57,172 nucleotides of DNA from Clostridium sp. GTDB lineage: Bacteria > Cyanobacteriota > Vampirovibrionia > Gastranaerophilales > Gastranaerophilaceae. The stretch spans positions 1 to 57,172 of the forward strand of contig JAHALR010000011.1 in the NCBI GenBank assembly GCA_018362895.1, in the 5' to 3' direction. Shown here one piece after another: positions 40,192-48,972 of the stretch (position 1 is the first letter of the stretch; each line of letters begins with the position of its first letter). The notes under the pieces were generated by a model. It did not search any database. It was not told where the DNA came from and worked only from the letters and a program-made list of their open reading frames with translations. A program made the translations under genes and the position numbers.

Positions 40192-41490
40192 ATGGAAAAT
40201 AAGTATAAAAATATTCTGGGGAGAATACCCGAGCTTTTGTCGTCGGATGATGATTTGCCAAAAAATTTTGAGAAAATTCTTGATGAGCTGAAAAGAACGA
40301 TAGATTATGAGTTTGCGTATGTTTGCTATTTGAATTCGGGGAGTGCAAACATCCAGCACAGAAAAGTATCAGAAAAAGCAAAAAACAAACTTGCGCCTAT
40401 CCCTGAACAAGTTACTCTTGTGAACTTTCCGGAGATTATAAAATCAAAACTCTATGACTGTGAAGGTCTTGTATTTGATGAAAACAGCCCGGTGTTTAAA
40501 GCTGCACAGTTCAATGCAACGAATTCAAACTACCTTATTGCAAAACTTTTTATCAGAGAGACTGTTTTCGGTTTTGTGCTGCTTTCAAGAAGTGCAAGAA
40601 AGCCTTTTACAAAGGATGATTTGAACCTTGTGAATGCTTTTGCTTCACTGGTTTCTTATACTATAAAAGATTCTGAATTGACAAGCGTGTTCAAACTCCA
40701 GCTCAGAGCACTTCAAGACAGCCTCGTGGACAAAACTCTGGCCTATGCGACCATAAAAAAACAAAATGAGAAAATTCTCGAAGCCGACAAACTTAAAAAC
40801 GAGTTTCTTGCAAACATTTCACACGAGCTTCGCACACCGTTGAACGCAATAATTGGATTTTCCGAAGCTCTTTCAATGAAGATTTTTGGCGAGCTGAACG
40901 CAAAACAGGAGGAATACGTCTCAGATATTCATGTCTCGGGGCTTCATCTTCTCGGGATGATTAATGAAATTCTTGAAATTTCAAAAATTGAAGCCAAAGC
41001 CGTGAAACTCGCTTTGTCAAAGTTTAACCTCCAGACTTCGCTTAATGAGGTCACAAATATTGTCCGACCTCTTGCGAATAAAAAACATATAAAACTTGAA
41101 AAGGTTACGAAAGATTTTCTTGAAATTGAAGCTGACTATCAGAAAATTCAACAGATTCTCTATAACCTTTTGAGCAACGCAATTAAATTCACAAAAGAAG
41201 AAGGCACAATCGAAATCGGATATACCTTCAACAAAAGCAGTGTAACGATTTTTGTAAAAGACAACGGAATCGGAATTGACAAAAAATATCACGGAAAAAT
41301 CTTCGGAAAATTTGTCCAGCTGAACAATGTTTATTCGAAAAAAGAAAGCTCAACAGGGCTCGGGCTTACAATTACAAAAGAGCTTGTAGAACTCCACGGC
41401 GGAAAGATTTCTTTTGAAAGCGTTGTTGATAAAGGCACTACATTCTATGTGAAGCTTCCTTTGAAAGCCAAAAAGAAAAAGGAATCTTAA
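40192..41490 (+). CDS. Sensor histidine kinase with GAF-like domain
   Basis: 432 aa, soluble (no transmembrane segment). GAF-like region about 20-160, then a coiled coil, HisKA with His211 (ISHELRTPLNAIIGFSE) and HATPase with N-box NLLSNAIKF (325-333), DNGIG (357-361) and GLGL (389-392). It senses an intracellular signal and phosphorylates the receiver encoded 2 bp downstream. Confidence 0.93.
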   Translation: MENKYKNILGRIPELLSSDDDLPKNFEKILDELKRTIDYEFAYVCYLNSGSANIQHRKVSEKAKNKLAPIPEQVTLVNFPEIIKSKLYDCEGLVFDENSPVFKAAQFNATNSNYLIAKLFIRETVFGFVLLSRSARKPFTKDDLNLVNAFASLVSYTIKDSELTSVFKLQLRALQDSLVDKTLAYATIKKQNEKILEADKLKNEFLANISHELRTPLNAIIGFSEALSMKIFGELNAKQEEYVSDIHVSGLHLLGMINEILEISKIEAKAVKLALSKFNLQTSLNEVTNIVRPLANKKHIKLEKVTKDFLEIEADYQKIQQILYNLLSNAIKFTKEEGTIEIGYTFNKSSVTIFVKDNGIGIDKKYHGKIFGKFVQLNNVYSKKESSTGLGLTITKELVELHGGKISFESVVDKGTTFYVKLPLKAKKKKES

Positions 41491-41492
41491 TT

Positions 41493-41840
41493 ATGAGCAG
41501 AATTCTTGTAATTGAAGACAACGAAATGAACATGAAGCTGATGAAAGATATTCTCACTTCTCAAAATTATGAAGTTGTGACGGCGACAGACGGTCAGCAA
41601 GGACTGGACATTGCGAATGAACAGGAATTTGACTTGATTCTTCTTGATATACAAATGCCTGTTGTCTGTGGGTATGACTTTTTAAAGCTCTACAAAAAAG
41701 ACACACCTGTTGTCGTTGTTTCAGCCTGTGCAATGGATAACGAAATCCAAAAAGCACTCGAACTCGGCTGTACGGGATACATAGCCAAACCTATTCAGAT
41801 TGTGGAATTTTTGAAAACAGTAAAGGACCTTTTGGCCTGA
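41493..41840 (+). CDS. Single-domain response regulator
   Basis: 115 aa, receiver only: acidic pair Glu8/Asp9, phosphoacceptor Asp52 (LLDIQMP), Ser77 and Lys99 (IAKP). No output domain, like CheY/SpoOF/DivK-type relays. ATG is 2 bp after the kinase stop; the TGA directly abuts the next gene's ATG. Confidence 0.95.
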   Translation: MSRILVIEDNEMNMKLMKDILTSQNYEVVTATDGQQGLDIANEQEFDLILLDIQMPVVCGYDFLKLYKKDTPVVVVSACAMDNEIQKALELGCTGYIAKPIQIVEFLKTVKDLLA

Positions 41841-42551
41841 ATGTCAAGTTTTTTGAGAAAAATAATTCTTGTTTTTATTTCTATTTTAATGTTCTTTCAA
41901 GGGCTTTCTGTTGATGCTGCAAATGATTATGAGATTTTTTCTTTATATATTAAAAACTTAAGCAAAGACTTGAAAAAAAAATGGCATCCTCAAGGAGCCA
42001 ACGTTATTTCAGTTACACAAATTTTGTTTGAATTGGATAAAAATGGGAAACTAATTTCTTCTCAGGTTTATAAATCATCAGGTTCAAAAAATTTTGACGA
42101 AAAGGCATTAAATCTCGTAAATTCGTATAAATTTCCTCCGCTTCCCAAAAACTATTCAAAACAAAGTGTTCAAATTTTATTCACATTTGATTACAAATCT
42201 TATTATAAGCAAAGTTCAGATGCGAATACTGTTGATGCTTTTTGTTATAATCAAAGCGGTAATGAAATTTTGAAGGAATATGCAGCTAAACACGCAAAAG
42301 AAGCTGCTTTAAACTGGAATCCACCTGCTATTTCTTCTTCAAAAACAAATGCTGAAACAAAGATAGCTTTTGAAATAAATAAAAGCGGTATACCGGTTTC
42401 TCAAACGATTTTGAAATCATCAAAAGACATTGATTTTGATGCTTCTTGTGAGGCAGCAGTTTCCAAAATGGCATTTAGACCTCTTCCTTTAGGCTATGAA
42501 GAAGAAACAGCCCAAATACTTTTTGTTTTCAAAAGTAAATTGAAAAATTAG
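41841..42551 (+). CDS. Exported protein with two TonB_C-like domains
   Basis: 236 aa. Signal peptide or anchor at 6-26 (KIILVFISILMFFQGLSVDA), then two homologous halves (about 35-125 and 145-236), each with the TonB/TolA C-terminal pattern 'V...LNGKLISSQVYKSSGSK.FDEKALNLV....FPPLP' and 'AFEINKSGIPVSQTILKSSKDI.FDASCEAAVSKMAFRPLP' (in parts). TonB links inner and outer membranes, but this one lacks the Pro-rich spacer and carries two copies. Coupled to the response regulator (zero gap). Confidence 0.75.
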   Translation: MSSFLRKIILVFISILMFFQGLSVDAANDYEIFSLYIKNLSKDLKKKWHPQGANVISVTQILFELDKNGKLISSQVYKSSGSKNFDEKALNLVNSYKFPPLPKNYSKQSVQILFTFDYKSYYKQSSDANTVDAFCYNQSGNEILKEYAAKHAKEAALNWNPPAISSSKTNAETKIAFEINKSGIPVSQTILKSSKDIDFDASCEAAVSKMAFRPLPLGYEEETAQILFVFKSKLKN

Positions 42552-43633
42552 TCAATAACTACTTTTTTCAAACCCTTTGGTCTGTCAGGGTTTTTTCTCA
42601 AAATATTAGCCAGCTCACAGGCAATCAGCTGGAGCGTAATTAGCGAACCGAAAATCGCTTTCATCTTGCGTTTTGTTTTTATGTAAATGTTCAAATCCCC
42701 TGAATTTACGTCTTGAACAGAGGTTATGCAGATTATTTTCGGGTTGTAATCGTCTTTTATTTTTTTAAGATTGCGCACAGCAAATTCTGCGTTTTCTTCA
42801 TCAATAATCGCAATCACAATAGATTTCTGATTCAAAACAGCTACATGTCCATGCATAAACTCGCCGAACGGATATGCCATTACGTTCAGGTAACAGGTCT
42901 CTTTTATTTTCAGAGCACCTTCTTTTGCAACAGGATAATAGTTTTTGTTTCCGAGAATTGAGATGTTTTTGTACTTTGAAACCAGATGAGCAGCAGTTTT
43001 TATCTTTTCCAAATCGTTTTTTATGCGCTCAAGATATGCGGGCAAACGCCGCATTGTGTTTAAATAGCCGGAAATGTCTTCGCCTTTTTGTGCCATTGTC
43101 TCAAGCATAATCAACATACAACAAAGAATCTGGGCGGTGAGTGCTTTTGTTGAGGCTATGCTTTCTTCTTTTCCCGCATCCGAAAGAATCTTGTAATCAC
43201 AAAGCTGCCACATTGTGGAGTTTTGGGCATTTGTGATACAAAGAGTTTTTACACCTTCTTTTTTTATTTGTTTAAGCGCATTTAAGGTGTCAGAGGTTTC
43301 TCCCGACTGCGAAACGAAAATGTAGAGGGAGTTTTTTGTCACAAAATGTTTTTTTTGAAGAATAAATTCTGAAGAATATTCATATTCACATGGGATTTGT
43401 GCGTATTCAATGAACAAAGGTGCAGCTATTGCTGCACAGTTGTATGAAGAACCGCTCGCCACAATCACAATGTTGTCAATGTTCAAGGGCAGGTTGAGGT
43501 GAATTTTGTTGTCTTCTGTTGTGTATTTGCTCAGAAGATTTTTTACAACGGCCGGCTGTTCAAAAATCTCCTTTTGCATAATCGAGTTAACCTTGTCTGA
43601 AGTCTTTGCGAAGATTTTTTCAAAATTTTTCAT
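42548..43633 (-). CDS. SIS-domain sugar isomerase (GlmS isomerase half)
   Basis: 361 aa from ATG 43631-43633 (AGGAG nine bases upstream; the frame opens earlier at 43651). Two SIS domains: 'MQKEIFEQPAVV', 'IVASGSSYNCA', 'SQSGETSDTLNAL', 'NAQNSTM', 'EESIASTKALTAQ', 'LGNKNYYPVAKEGALKIKE', 'PFGEFMHGHVAVL' and the closing 'NPDRPKGLKKVVID' all match the isomerase part of GlmS. The N-terminal glutaminase is missing, so ammonia or another enzyme must supply nitrogen, or it acts on amino-sugars as AgaS/FrlB-type deaminase. Confidence 0.85.
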   Translation of the reverse strand: MKNFEKIFAKTSDKVNSIMQKEIFEQPAVVKNLLSKYTTEDNKIHLNLPLNIDNIVIVASGSSYNCAAIAAPLFIEYAQIPCEYEYSSEFILQKKHFVTKNSLYIFVSQSGETSDTLNALKQIKKEGVKTLCITNAQNSTMWQLCDYKILSDAGKEESIASTKALTAQILCCMLIMLETMAQKGEDISGYLNTMRRLPAYLERIKNDLEKIKTAAHLVSKYKNISILGNKNYYPVAKEGALKIKETCYLNVMAYPFGEFMHGHVAVLNQKSIVIAIIDEENAEFAVRNLKKIKDDYNPKIICITSVQDVNSGDLNIYIKTKRKMKAIFGSLITLQLIACELANILRKNPDRPKGLKKVVID

Positions 43634-43756
43634 ATTTATTAACTCCTGCACACACTATAAACACAAAATAAAAACCATATTATAAATATCGGCTCTATTT
43701 TTTCGAAGTTTAATTATATATACATTATAGCAGGATTTTGTGAAGATTGCTTAACA

Positions 43757-44860
43757 TTACGTCGAAATATAGCGTTCCCCGTCACTTTGGGCAATCATTC
43801 CCTCAAGCTCAAGCTTTGTTAAAATCACCATAAGCTCTCCAAACTCCAACCCTGTGACTTGTGCAAGCCCGTCGGTTGTCGCCCCGTCTTTTGCTATGAT
43901 TGAAAAGACTTCTTGTTCTTTCGCTGAGAGCGAGACAGCTTTTTCATGTGAAGCGTTTTTTGGCTGTTTTTGTCTTTCAATCTGCCAGTCAAGCGTATCT
44001 AAGATGTCTTGAGCGCAGGTCACAACAGCGGCTCCGTTTTTTATAAGCTTGTAAATCCCTTCTGTGTTCGGGTTTGTCAAAAGACCGGGCATGCACATAA
44101 GCTCTCTGTTTTGCTCAAGACAAAGGTTTGCACTGATTATTGCTCCGCTTTTGAGTGCCGCTTCGGCAACAAGTGTCCCTTTGCTCAAGCCTGTTACGAT
44201 TCTGTTTCTATGCGGAAAACGCCACTGAATGGGCGTAAATGAGGGATAATATTCGCTGAAAATTATCCCTTGTTCGTCTTCAATTTTTTTGTAAAGATCT
44301 TTGTTTGCACTGGGATAAACGTAATCAAAACCGCTTGCAATGACCCCTATTGTTGAGAGATTGTTTTTGATTGCAGACTTGTGAGCACAGGTGTCTATGC
44401 CGAGAGCCAGCCCGGAAACTATACAGATGTCAGTCCCTTTAAACTCAGAGATGATTTTTGAAAGTACGTTTTTTGCGCTTTCGCTGGCTTTTCTTGAACC
44501 TACGACAGAAAGCGTGCGTTCAAAATTGCACCGCTTCAAATCTCCCTTGTAAAACAGCGTCATCGGAGGATTCGAGATTTCTTTTAGGAGTTGCGGATAA
44601 GCTTCGTCCATGAAATTTATGTATTTCACGCCTTTTTCTTCAATGTATTCAAGACATCTATCGGGGTCTGTTTTGTCACGTGCGCTTAAAAAGTCAGAAA
44701 TCTGGCGTTTTGTCAGGTTTGTTGTTTTGTAAAGGTCGTCAGCTCCGGCGCACCAAGCTGATTTTGCACTTCCAAAGCAGTCAATCAGCGTTTTTATGAA
44801 TACACTGCCGATTTTTTCAATCGAGGCAAATGCCAGCCAGTATTTGTCCTGATTCTCCAT
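43757..44860 (-). CDS. dprA: DNA processing protein DprA
   Basis: 367 aa. SAM-like N-terminus, Rossmann-like core 'SVVGSRKASESAKNVL', 'CIVSGLALGIDTCAHKSAI', 'STIGVIASGFDYVYPSANKDLY', 'RFPHRNRIVTGLSKGTLVAEA', and a C-terminal winged helix (about 310-367). Loads RecA onto incoming single-stranded DNA in transformation. Sits 15 bp after the GT2 gene on the same strand. No ComEC/ComEA nearby. Confidence 0.95.
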   Translation of the reverse strand: MENQDKYWLAFASIEKIGSVFIKTLIDCFGSAKSAWCAGADDLYKTTNLTKRQISDFLSARDKTDPDRCLEYIEEKGVKYINFMDEAYPQLLKEISNPPMTLFYKGDLKRCNFERTLSVVGSRKASESAKNVLSKIISEFKGTDICIVSGLALGIDTCAHKSAIKNNLSTIGVIASGFDYVYPSANKDLYKKIEDEQGIIFSEYYPSFTPIQWRFPHRNRIVTGLSKGTLVAEAALKSGAIISANLCLEQNRELMCMPGLLTNPNTEGIYKLIKNGAAVVTCAQDILDTLDWQIERQKQPKNASHEKAVSLSAKEQEVFSIIAKDGATTDGLAQVTGLEFGELMVILTKLELEGMIAQSDGERYIST

Positions 44861-44875
44861 AGTACGTTCCTGAAA

Positions 44876-46435
44876 TTAGTCTCTAAAGTTGTTAATGTCA
44901 ATGATTTTGTTGACCTCCTGCGGAACAAAATACGGGCAAGAGTTCCACAAAACAGTGTCCAAAGGCACGTCTGATTCTTTCTGGAGAATCACTCTGTTGC
45001 AATAGCCTTTGACCATATTTGTCGAGCCGTCCATTTTCAGGTTGAAATAACCGCAGGACTGACAGATTTTTATTCTGAAACCGTGCTCGTTGAGCTTGTC
45101 GGAGACTTCTTTTATGGCATCTACCATACGAATTTGTGAAGAAGAAGAGTATTTTTTCTTCTTAAATCTGAAAACAGCTTTCACAAGCCCGCTTTCGGAA
45201 ATCAAATCGAGCTTGCAGCCCAGATTGTTCTTTCCGTCGGTAACGAAAACATCCACAGTCGTAGACTCTCTGTCCTCATCGTCTTTTTTGTTTGTGAGTT
45301 TGTCAATGACAGTCCCTATTACAGGCACGTGGAAGAAGATTTTTAAAAACGAATATAACGGGTAAAGCATTAAATAAGGCAGGTTTTGGCTTCCCAGTTT
45401 TGAGGTATATAAAGAAGCAATGAATGCACAAACCGCAAGAACCCCGCAAAATGCAATTACTCCATAGTGGATTGCAAAATAATAGTTGTAACTGAAAGTG
45501 AAAACTCCCAGATAGATTAAAACAAACATCCAGAAGTTTGGTGCAAGAATATTCATCAAAAATTCGCCGAATTTCGGGTTTGACTTGAACAAAAGCGACA
45601 AACAATGCCACACAAGGTTAAGTTTGAATGAAACCGACGGCTTTCTGTCTTTGTAGTTTTCAATTGATGTAAAGGTTTTTATCAAAGGGCAGAACTTTGG
45701 AATGAATCCGTTTCTGACCAGAAGAGTCGTATATTTCAGCTCACTGTTGATGTCTTTGAAATCAACACACTGAATTTTGTCAAGGACTTCTTTTCTGATT
45801 ATGAACATGTCTGAATCGACAACCGAAGCCAGCCCCATAAGCGAGCGTCCGCAGTCGAAAACCCTGTTGATGTAAGAGTGATAAGAGGTTTTTATTTTAT
45901 TCAAGAGAGTTTTTGATCTTACGATATAATCTGTTGAACCAATCAAAACGTCTTCACCATAGAGGTTTGCGTTGATAGAAGCAAGGAAGTTTTCATCAAT
46001 GTAACGGTCTGCATTCAGAAAAACAAAAGCATCAACGTTCTGGTAAGATAAAAGCCCCTCGAGAATCCAAGAAACAGCCTCGTCTTTTCCAACAGGCGCA
46101 TTCTCTCCCACTCTCCAGATTTTTGCCCCGCCGATGAATTCGAGAATGTTCGACGAATTGTCTGTGCAATAGTCGAGAATTATGTGTGTTTGAAAATTTT
46201 CTTTCGGATAATTCTGTTTGTTCAAGGCTTCAAGAAGCGGAACAATCGTGGCTTCGTTGTTTCTTGCATAGATTATAACAATCATGTTGTTAGGGCGTGC
46301 TGCCGCATGGTATTTTTGTTTTTGAAGGAATTTTTTTGCTCTTGATGCTGAAAAAACGCATATTGCGTAATATACACAGAAAATTACAGCATAAAGTGCA
46401 AGAATTACCAGTAAATAAATTAAAATGTTAACCAT
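44876..46435 (-). CDS. Membrane glycosyltransferase family 2
   Basis: 519 aa from ATG 46433-46435 (AGAGGA five bases upstream; longer frame to 46540). N-terminal membrane helix, GT2 domain (about 45-270) with 'VIIYARNNEATIVPLLEAL', 'TDNSSNIL', FLNADRYIDENF (DxD equivalent is NAD) and 'MGLASVVDSDMFIIRKEVL'. Four or so C-terminal helices and a soluble tail with a beta-rich region at about 400-519 unlike usual chitin/cellulose synthases. Likely makes an envelope polysaccharide. Confidence 0.88.
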   Translation of the reverse strand: MVNILIYLLVILALYAVIFCVYYAICVFSASRAKKFLQKQKYHAAARPNNMIVIIYARNNEATIVPLLEALNKQNYPKENFQTHIILDYCTDNSSNILEFIGGAKIWRVGENAPVGKDEAVSWILEGLLSYQNVDAFVFLNADRYIDENFLASINANLYGEDVLIGSTDYIVRSKTLLNKIKTSYHSYINRVFDCGRSLMGLASVVDSDMFIIRKEVLDKIQCVDFKDINSELKYTTLLVRNGFIPKFCPLIKTFTSIENYKDRKPSVSFKLNLVWHCLSLLFKSNPKFGEFLMNILAPNFWMFVLIYLGVFTFSYNYYFAIHYGVIAFCGVLAVCAFIASLYTSKLGSQNLPYLMLYPLYSFLKIFFHVPVIGTVIDKLTNKKDDEDRESTTVDVFVTDGKNNLGCKLDLISESGLVKAVFRFKKKKYSSSSQIRMVDAIKEVSDKLNEHGFRIKICQSCGYFNLKMDGSTNMVKGYCNRVILQKESDVPLDTVLWNSCPYFVPQEVNKIIDINNFRD

Positions 46436-46568
46436 CTCATTCCTCTTAATATATATGGAGTTTTCGGATATTTGGGGTGATATTAATATTATGACTAAAA
46501 TTTTATATAAAAAACAATGAAAAATCCAGCCGTTTTTCAAGATTTGTGCTAAATTTCATTCATAAAGC

Positions 46569-48386
46569 CTACTCTTCACTCAGACTCAAAACAGCCATAA
46601 AAGCTTCTTGCGGAACTTCTACACGTCCGACAGCTTTCATACGTTTCTTACCTTTTTTCTGTTTCTCCAAAAGTTTTCTCTTACGGGAAATGTCACCGCC
46701 ATAACATTTGTCAAGAACGCTTTTTCGAAGTGCCTTGATGTTTGTTCTGGCAATGATTCTTCCGCCTACGGCAGCCTGAATCGGAACTTCAAACATCTGG
46801 CGGGGAATGATATCTTTTAGCTTTGCTGTAAGTTTTTGACCGACATAGAAGGCATTGTCTTTGTGAACAATCGCACTTAGAGCATCAACGACCTCGCCTG
46901 CGAGCATCACATCTAATTTCACAAGGTCGGAGCGTTTGTATTCTTTGAACTCATAGTCCATACTTGCATAACCTTTTGTTCTGGACTTGAGCTGGTCGTA
47001 AAAATCAACAATAACTTCACTCAACGGCATTTCATATTCCAAATCCACGCGTACTTTGTCAATGTAGTGCATGTTTATAAAGTTTCCTCTTTTGGATTGA
47101 CAAAGGTCCATGAGAGTTCCGACATAGTCGTTTGGTGTAATTATGTTAACTTTGACATAGGGCTCTTCAATGTATTCACGATACTGCGGGTCGGGCAGAT
47201 TTGCAGGGTTGTCCACAGCCTCCATTGTGCCATCTGTTTTGTAAACGTGATAGATTACCGAAGGAGCAGTTGTAACTAGCGAAAGGTCATATTCCCTTTC
47301 AAGCCTTTCTTGAGCAATCTCCATGTGGAGCATTCCCAAAAAACCGCATCTAAAACCGAATCCCAGTGCGGATGATGTCTCAGGCTCAAAGGTGATTGAA
47401 GAATCGTTGAGTTTGAGCTTTTCAAGCGACTCTTTGAGGTCTTGATAGTCCTCGTTGTCCACTGGATAAAGACCTGAAAATACTACGGGAAGTGCTTCTT
47501 TGTAGCCCGGGAGCGGCTCGTCTGCGGGTTTTTCCGTGTGAGTGACAGTGTCACCGACAAAACGCGTAAGCTCTTTAATCGAACACGCCATATACCCTAC
47601 ATCACCTGTTTTCAGTTCTTTTACAGGTACTCTGTTGGGGTTGAGATAGCCCAGTTCAACAACTTCGTACTTGTTGCCTGATGCCATAAACTTTATGCTG
47701 TCGCCGACTTTGATGTTTCCGTCTACAACCTTGAAAAAACAAAGCGTGCCAAGATAGGGGTCATAAGCACTGTCAAAAACAAGAGCTCTCAAAGGCTTGT
47801 CTGATGTGTCAATTGGCGGCGGAACAAACTTAACTATTGCTTCAAGAATATCTTCTATTCCGATTCCGGCTTTAGCACTGGCAGGAATGGCGTGCTCTGA
47901 GTCGATTCCCAGGATTTCTTCAATCTCTTCTTTTACCCTGTCCACATCAGCGGAGGGCAGGTCGATTTTGTTGATAACAGGGATTATTTCAAGGTCCTGT
48001 TCAATAGCAAGATATGCGTTCGCGAGGGTCTGTGCTTCAACCCCTTGAGTCGAATCCACTATCAAAAGAGCACCTTCACACGCAGCAAGCGAGCGTGAAA
48101 CTTCATAAGAAAAATCAACGTGACCGGGTGTGTCAATCAAGTTCAGTTCATATTCCTGACCGTCTTTTGCTTTATATTTCATACGTGCTGCGTTGAGCTT
48201 GATTGTGATTCCTCTTTCTCTTTCGATTTCCATAGAGTCGAGGAGCTGATTTTGCATATCACGTTGTGCAACAGTTCCTGTGTATTCAAGCAAACGGTCA
48301 GCCAGAGTGGACTTTCCGTGGTCAATGTGGGCAATTATGCAAAAGTTTCTTACGTTTTTAATATTTCTGCTTGAATCGTTAGTCAT
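46569..48386 (-). CDS. lepA: Elongation factor 4 (LepA)
   Basis: 605 aa, expected length. GTPase domain 'IIAHIDHGKSTLADRLLEYT', 'DTPGHVDFSYEVSRSL', NKIDLP, then 'YLGTLCFFKVVDGNIK', 'GFRCGFLGMLHMEIAQERLEREY' and the LepA C-terminal domain 'MPLSEVIVDFYDQLKSRTKGYASMDYE', 'GGDISRKRKLLEKQKKGKKRMK' (all in parts). Back-translocates or remodels ribosomes under stress. Confidence 0.98.
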   Translation of the reverse strand: MTNDSSRNIKNVRNFCIIAHIDHGKSTLADRLLEYTGTVAQRDMQNQLLDSMEIERERGITIKLNAARMKYKAKDGQEYELNLIDTPGHVDFSYEVSRSLAACEGALLIVDSTQGVEAQTLANAYLAIEQDLEIIPVINKIDLPSADVDRVKEEIEEILGIDSEHAIPASAKAGIGIEDILEAIVKFVPPPIDTSDKPLRALVFDSAYDPYLGTLCFFKVVDGNIKVGDSIKFMASGNKYEVVELGYLNPNRVPVKELKTGDVGYMACSIKELTRFVGDTVTHTEKPADEPLPGYKEALPVVFSGLYPVDNEDYQDLKESLEKLKLNDSSITFEPETSSALGFGFRCGFLGMLHMEIAQERLEREYDLSLVTTAPSVIYHVYKTDGTMEAVDNPANLPDPQYREYIEEPYVKVNIITPNDYVGTLMDLCQSKRGNFINMHYIDKVRVDLEYEMPLSEVIVDFYDQLKSRTKGYASMDYEFKEYKRSDLVKLDVMLAGEVVDALSAIVHKDNAFYVGQKLTAKLKDIIPRQMFEVPIQAAVGGRIIARTNIKALRKSVLDKCYGGDISRKRKLLEKQKKGKKRMKAVGRVEVPQEAFMAVLSLSEE

Positions 48387-48431
48387 AACTAAAGTATATA
48401 GTAAAAAGGGATTTTGTAAAACTTTGCACTT

Positions 48432-48650
48432 TTAGTCTATGTCCTTCAAAAGGACATTAATATCAATGTCGAGTGCCCTGGCAATGTCGTGGACTACAAA
48501 AATGGAAGGTGTCTGCCACCCGTTTTCAATGGCACTCAGTGAACGTGTTGACAGACCAATGATAGAAGAAATTTCTTCTTGTGAAATTTTCTTCCTGTTT
48601 CGCTCTGCTCTAATGTTGGCAGCTAATTTGTCGATTCTTTTGTCTCTCAT
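48432..48650 (-). CDS. XRE-family helix-turn-helix regulator
   Basis: 72 aa, one HTH_3 domain: 'RNRKKISQEEISSIIGLSTRSLSAIENGWQTPS' (in part: SQEEISSIIGLSTRSLSAIE). No partner domain. No clear ribosome site before the ATG. Divergent from the 66-aa gene, with the 36-bp palindrome at 48685-48720 in between: likely an autoregulated two-gene switch. Confidence 0.9.
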   Translation of the reverse strand: MRDKRIDKLAANIRAERNRKKISQEEISSIIGLSTRSLSAIENGWQTPSIFVVHDIARALDIDINVLLKDID

Positions 48651-48667
48651 AACTATATGTTAATGTC

Positions 48668-48696
48668 TTGACTTAATATAAAAAATGAAGTTTAAT
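48668..48696 (+). promoter_or_regulatory. Promoter of the 66-aa gene
   Basis: TTGACT (48668-48673), 17-bp spacer, TTTAAT (48691-48696). The -10 is inside the left arm of the 48685-48720 palindrome. Confidence 0.65.
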
Positions 48697-48720
48697 TCTT
48701 GTATAAGAACTAGACTTCAT
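48685..48720. promoter_or_regulatory. 36-bp palindromic operator
   Basis: Arms ATGAAGTTTAATTCTTGT and its near reverse complement (15 of 18 positions match): ATGAAGT/ACTTCAT outer and TTCTT/AAGAA inner segments around GTAT. It overlaps the plus-strand -10 and start point. A half-site GTTTCAT lies at 48733-48739. Probable binding site of the XRE regulator. Confidence 0.65.
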
Positions 48721-48754
48721 GTTTAAGAAAAAAGTTTCATAAAAAGGAGGAATT

Positions 48755-48955
48755 ATGGAAAAGGAAATTTTGGACAAAAAAGAAATTGAAAAACTCTACT
48801 TCGAAGCTCGCCAAAATGTCTACAAATCTTTCAATTCCTTCCAAAACGTTGAAGCCGCACATTCGGAGTGCTTCTTTTCCGCTCTTAAAGCTGTAAATAA
48901 AAGTTTTGCTGTCGTTGACACAATTATAAAAAATCTTTTGACAATGTCAAACTAA
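48755..48955 (+). CDS. 66-aa helical protein controlled by the XRE divergon
   Basis: 66 aa with a strong AAAGGAGGAA site. Two amphipathic helices (EKEILDKKEIEKLYFEARQ and AHSECFFSALKAVNKSFAVV), one Cys, no membrane segment. Not recognised; 17 bp before the convergent membrane zincin. Possibly a small DNA- or protein-binding partner; not a typical antitoxin. Confidence 0.65.
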   Translation: MEKEILDKKEIEKLYFEARQNVYKSFNSFQNVEAAHSECFFSALKAVNKSFAVVDTIIKNLLTMSN

Positions 48956-48972
48956 TCTGCCCCGAGCTTTTT

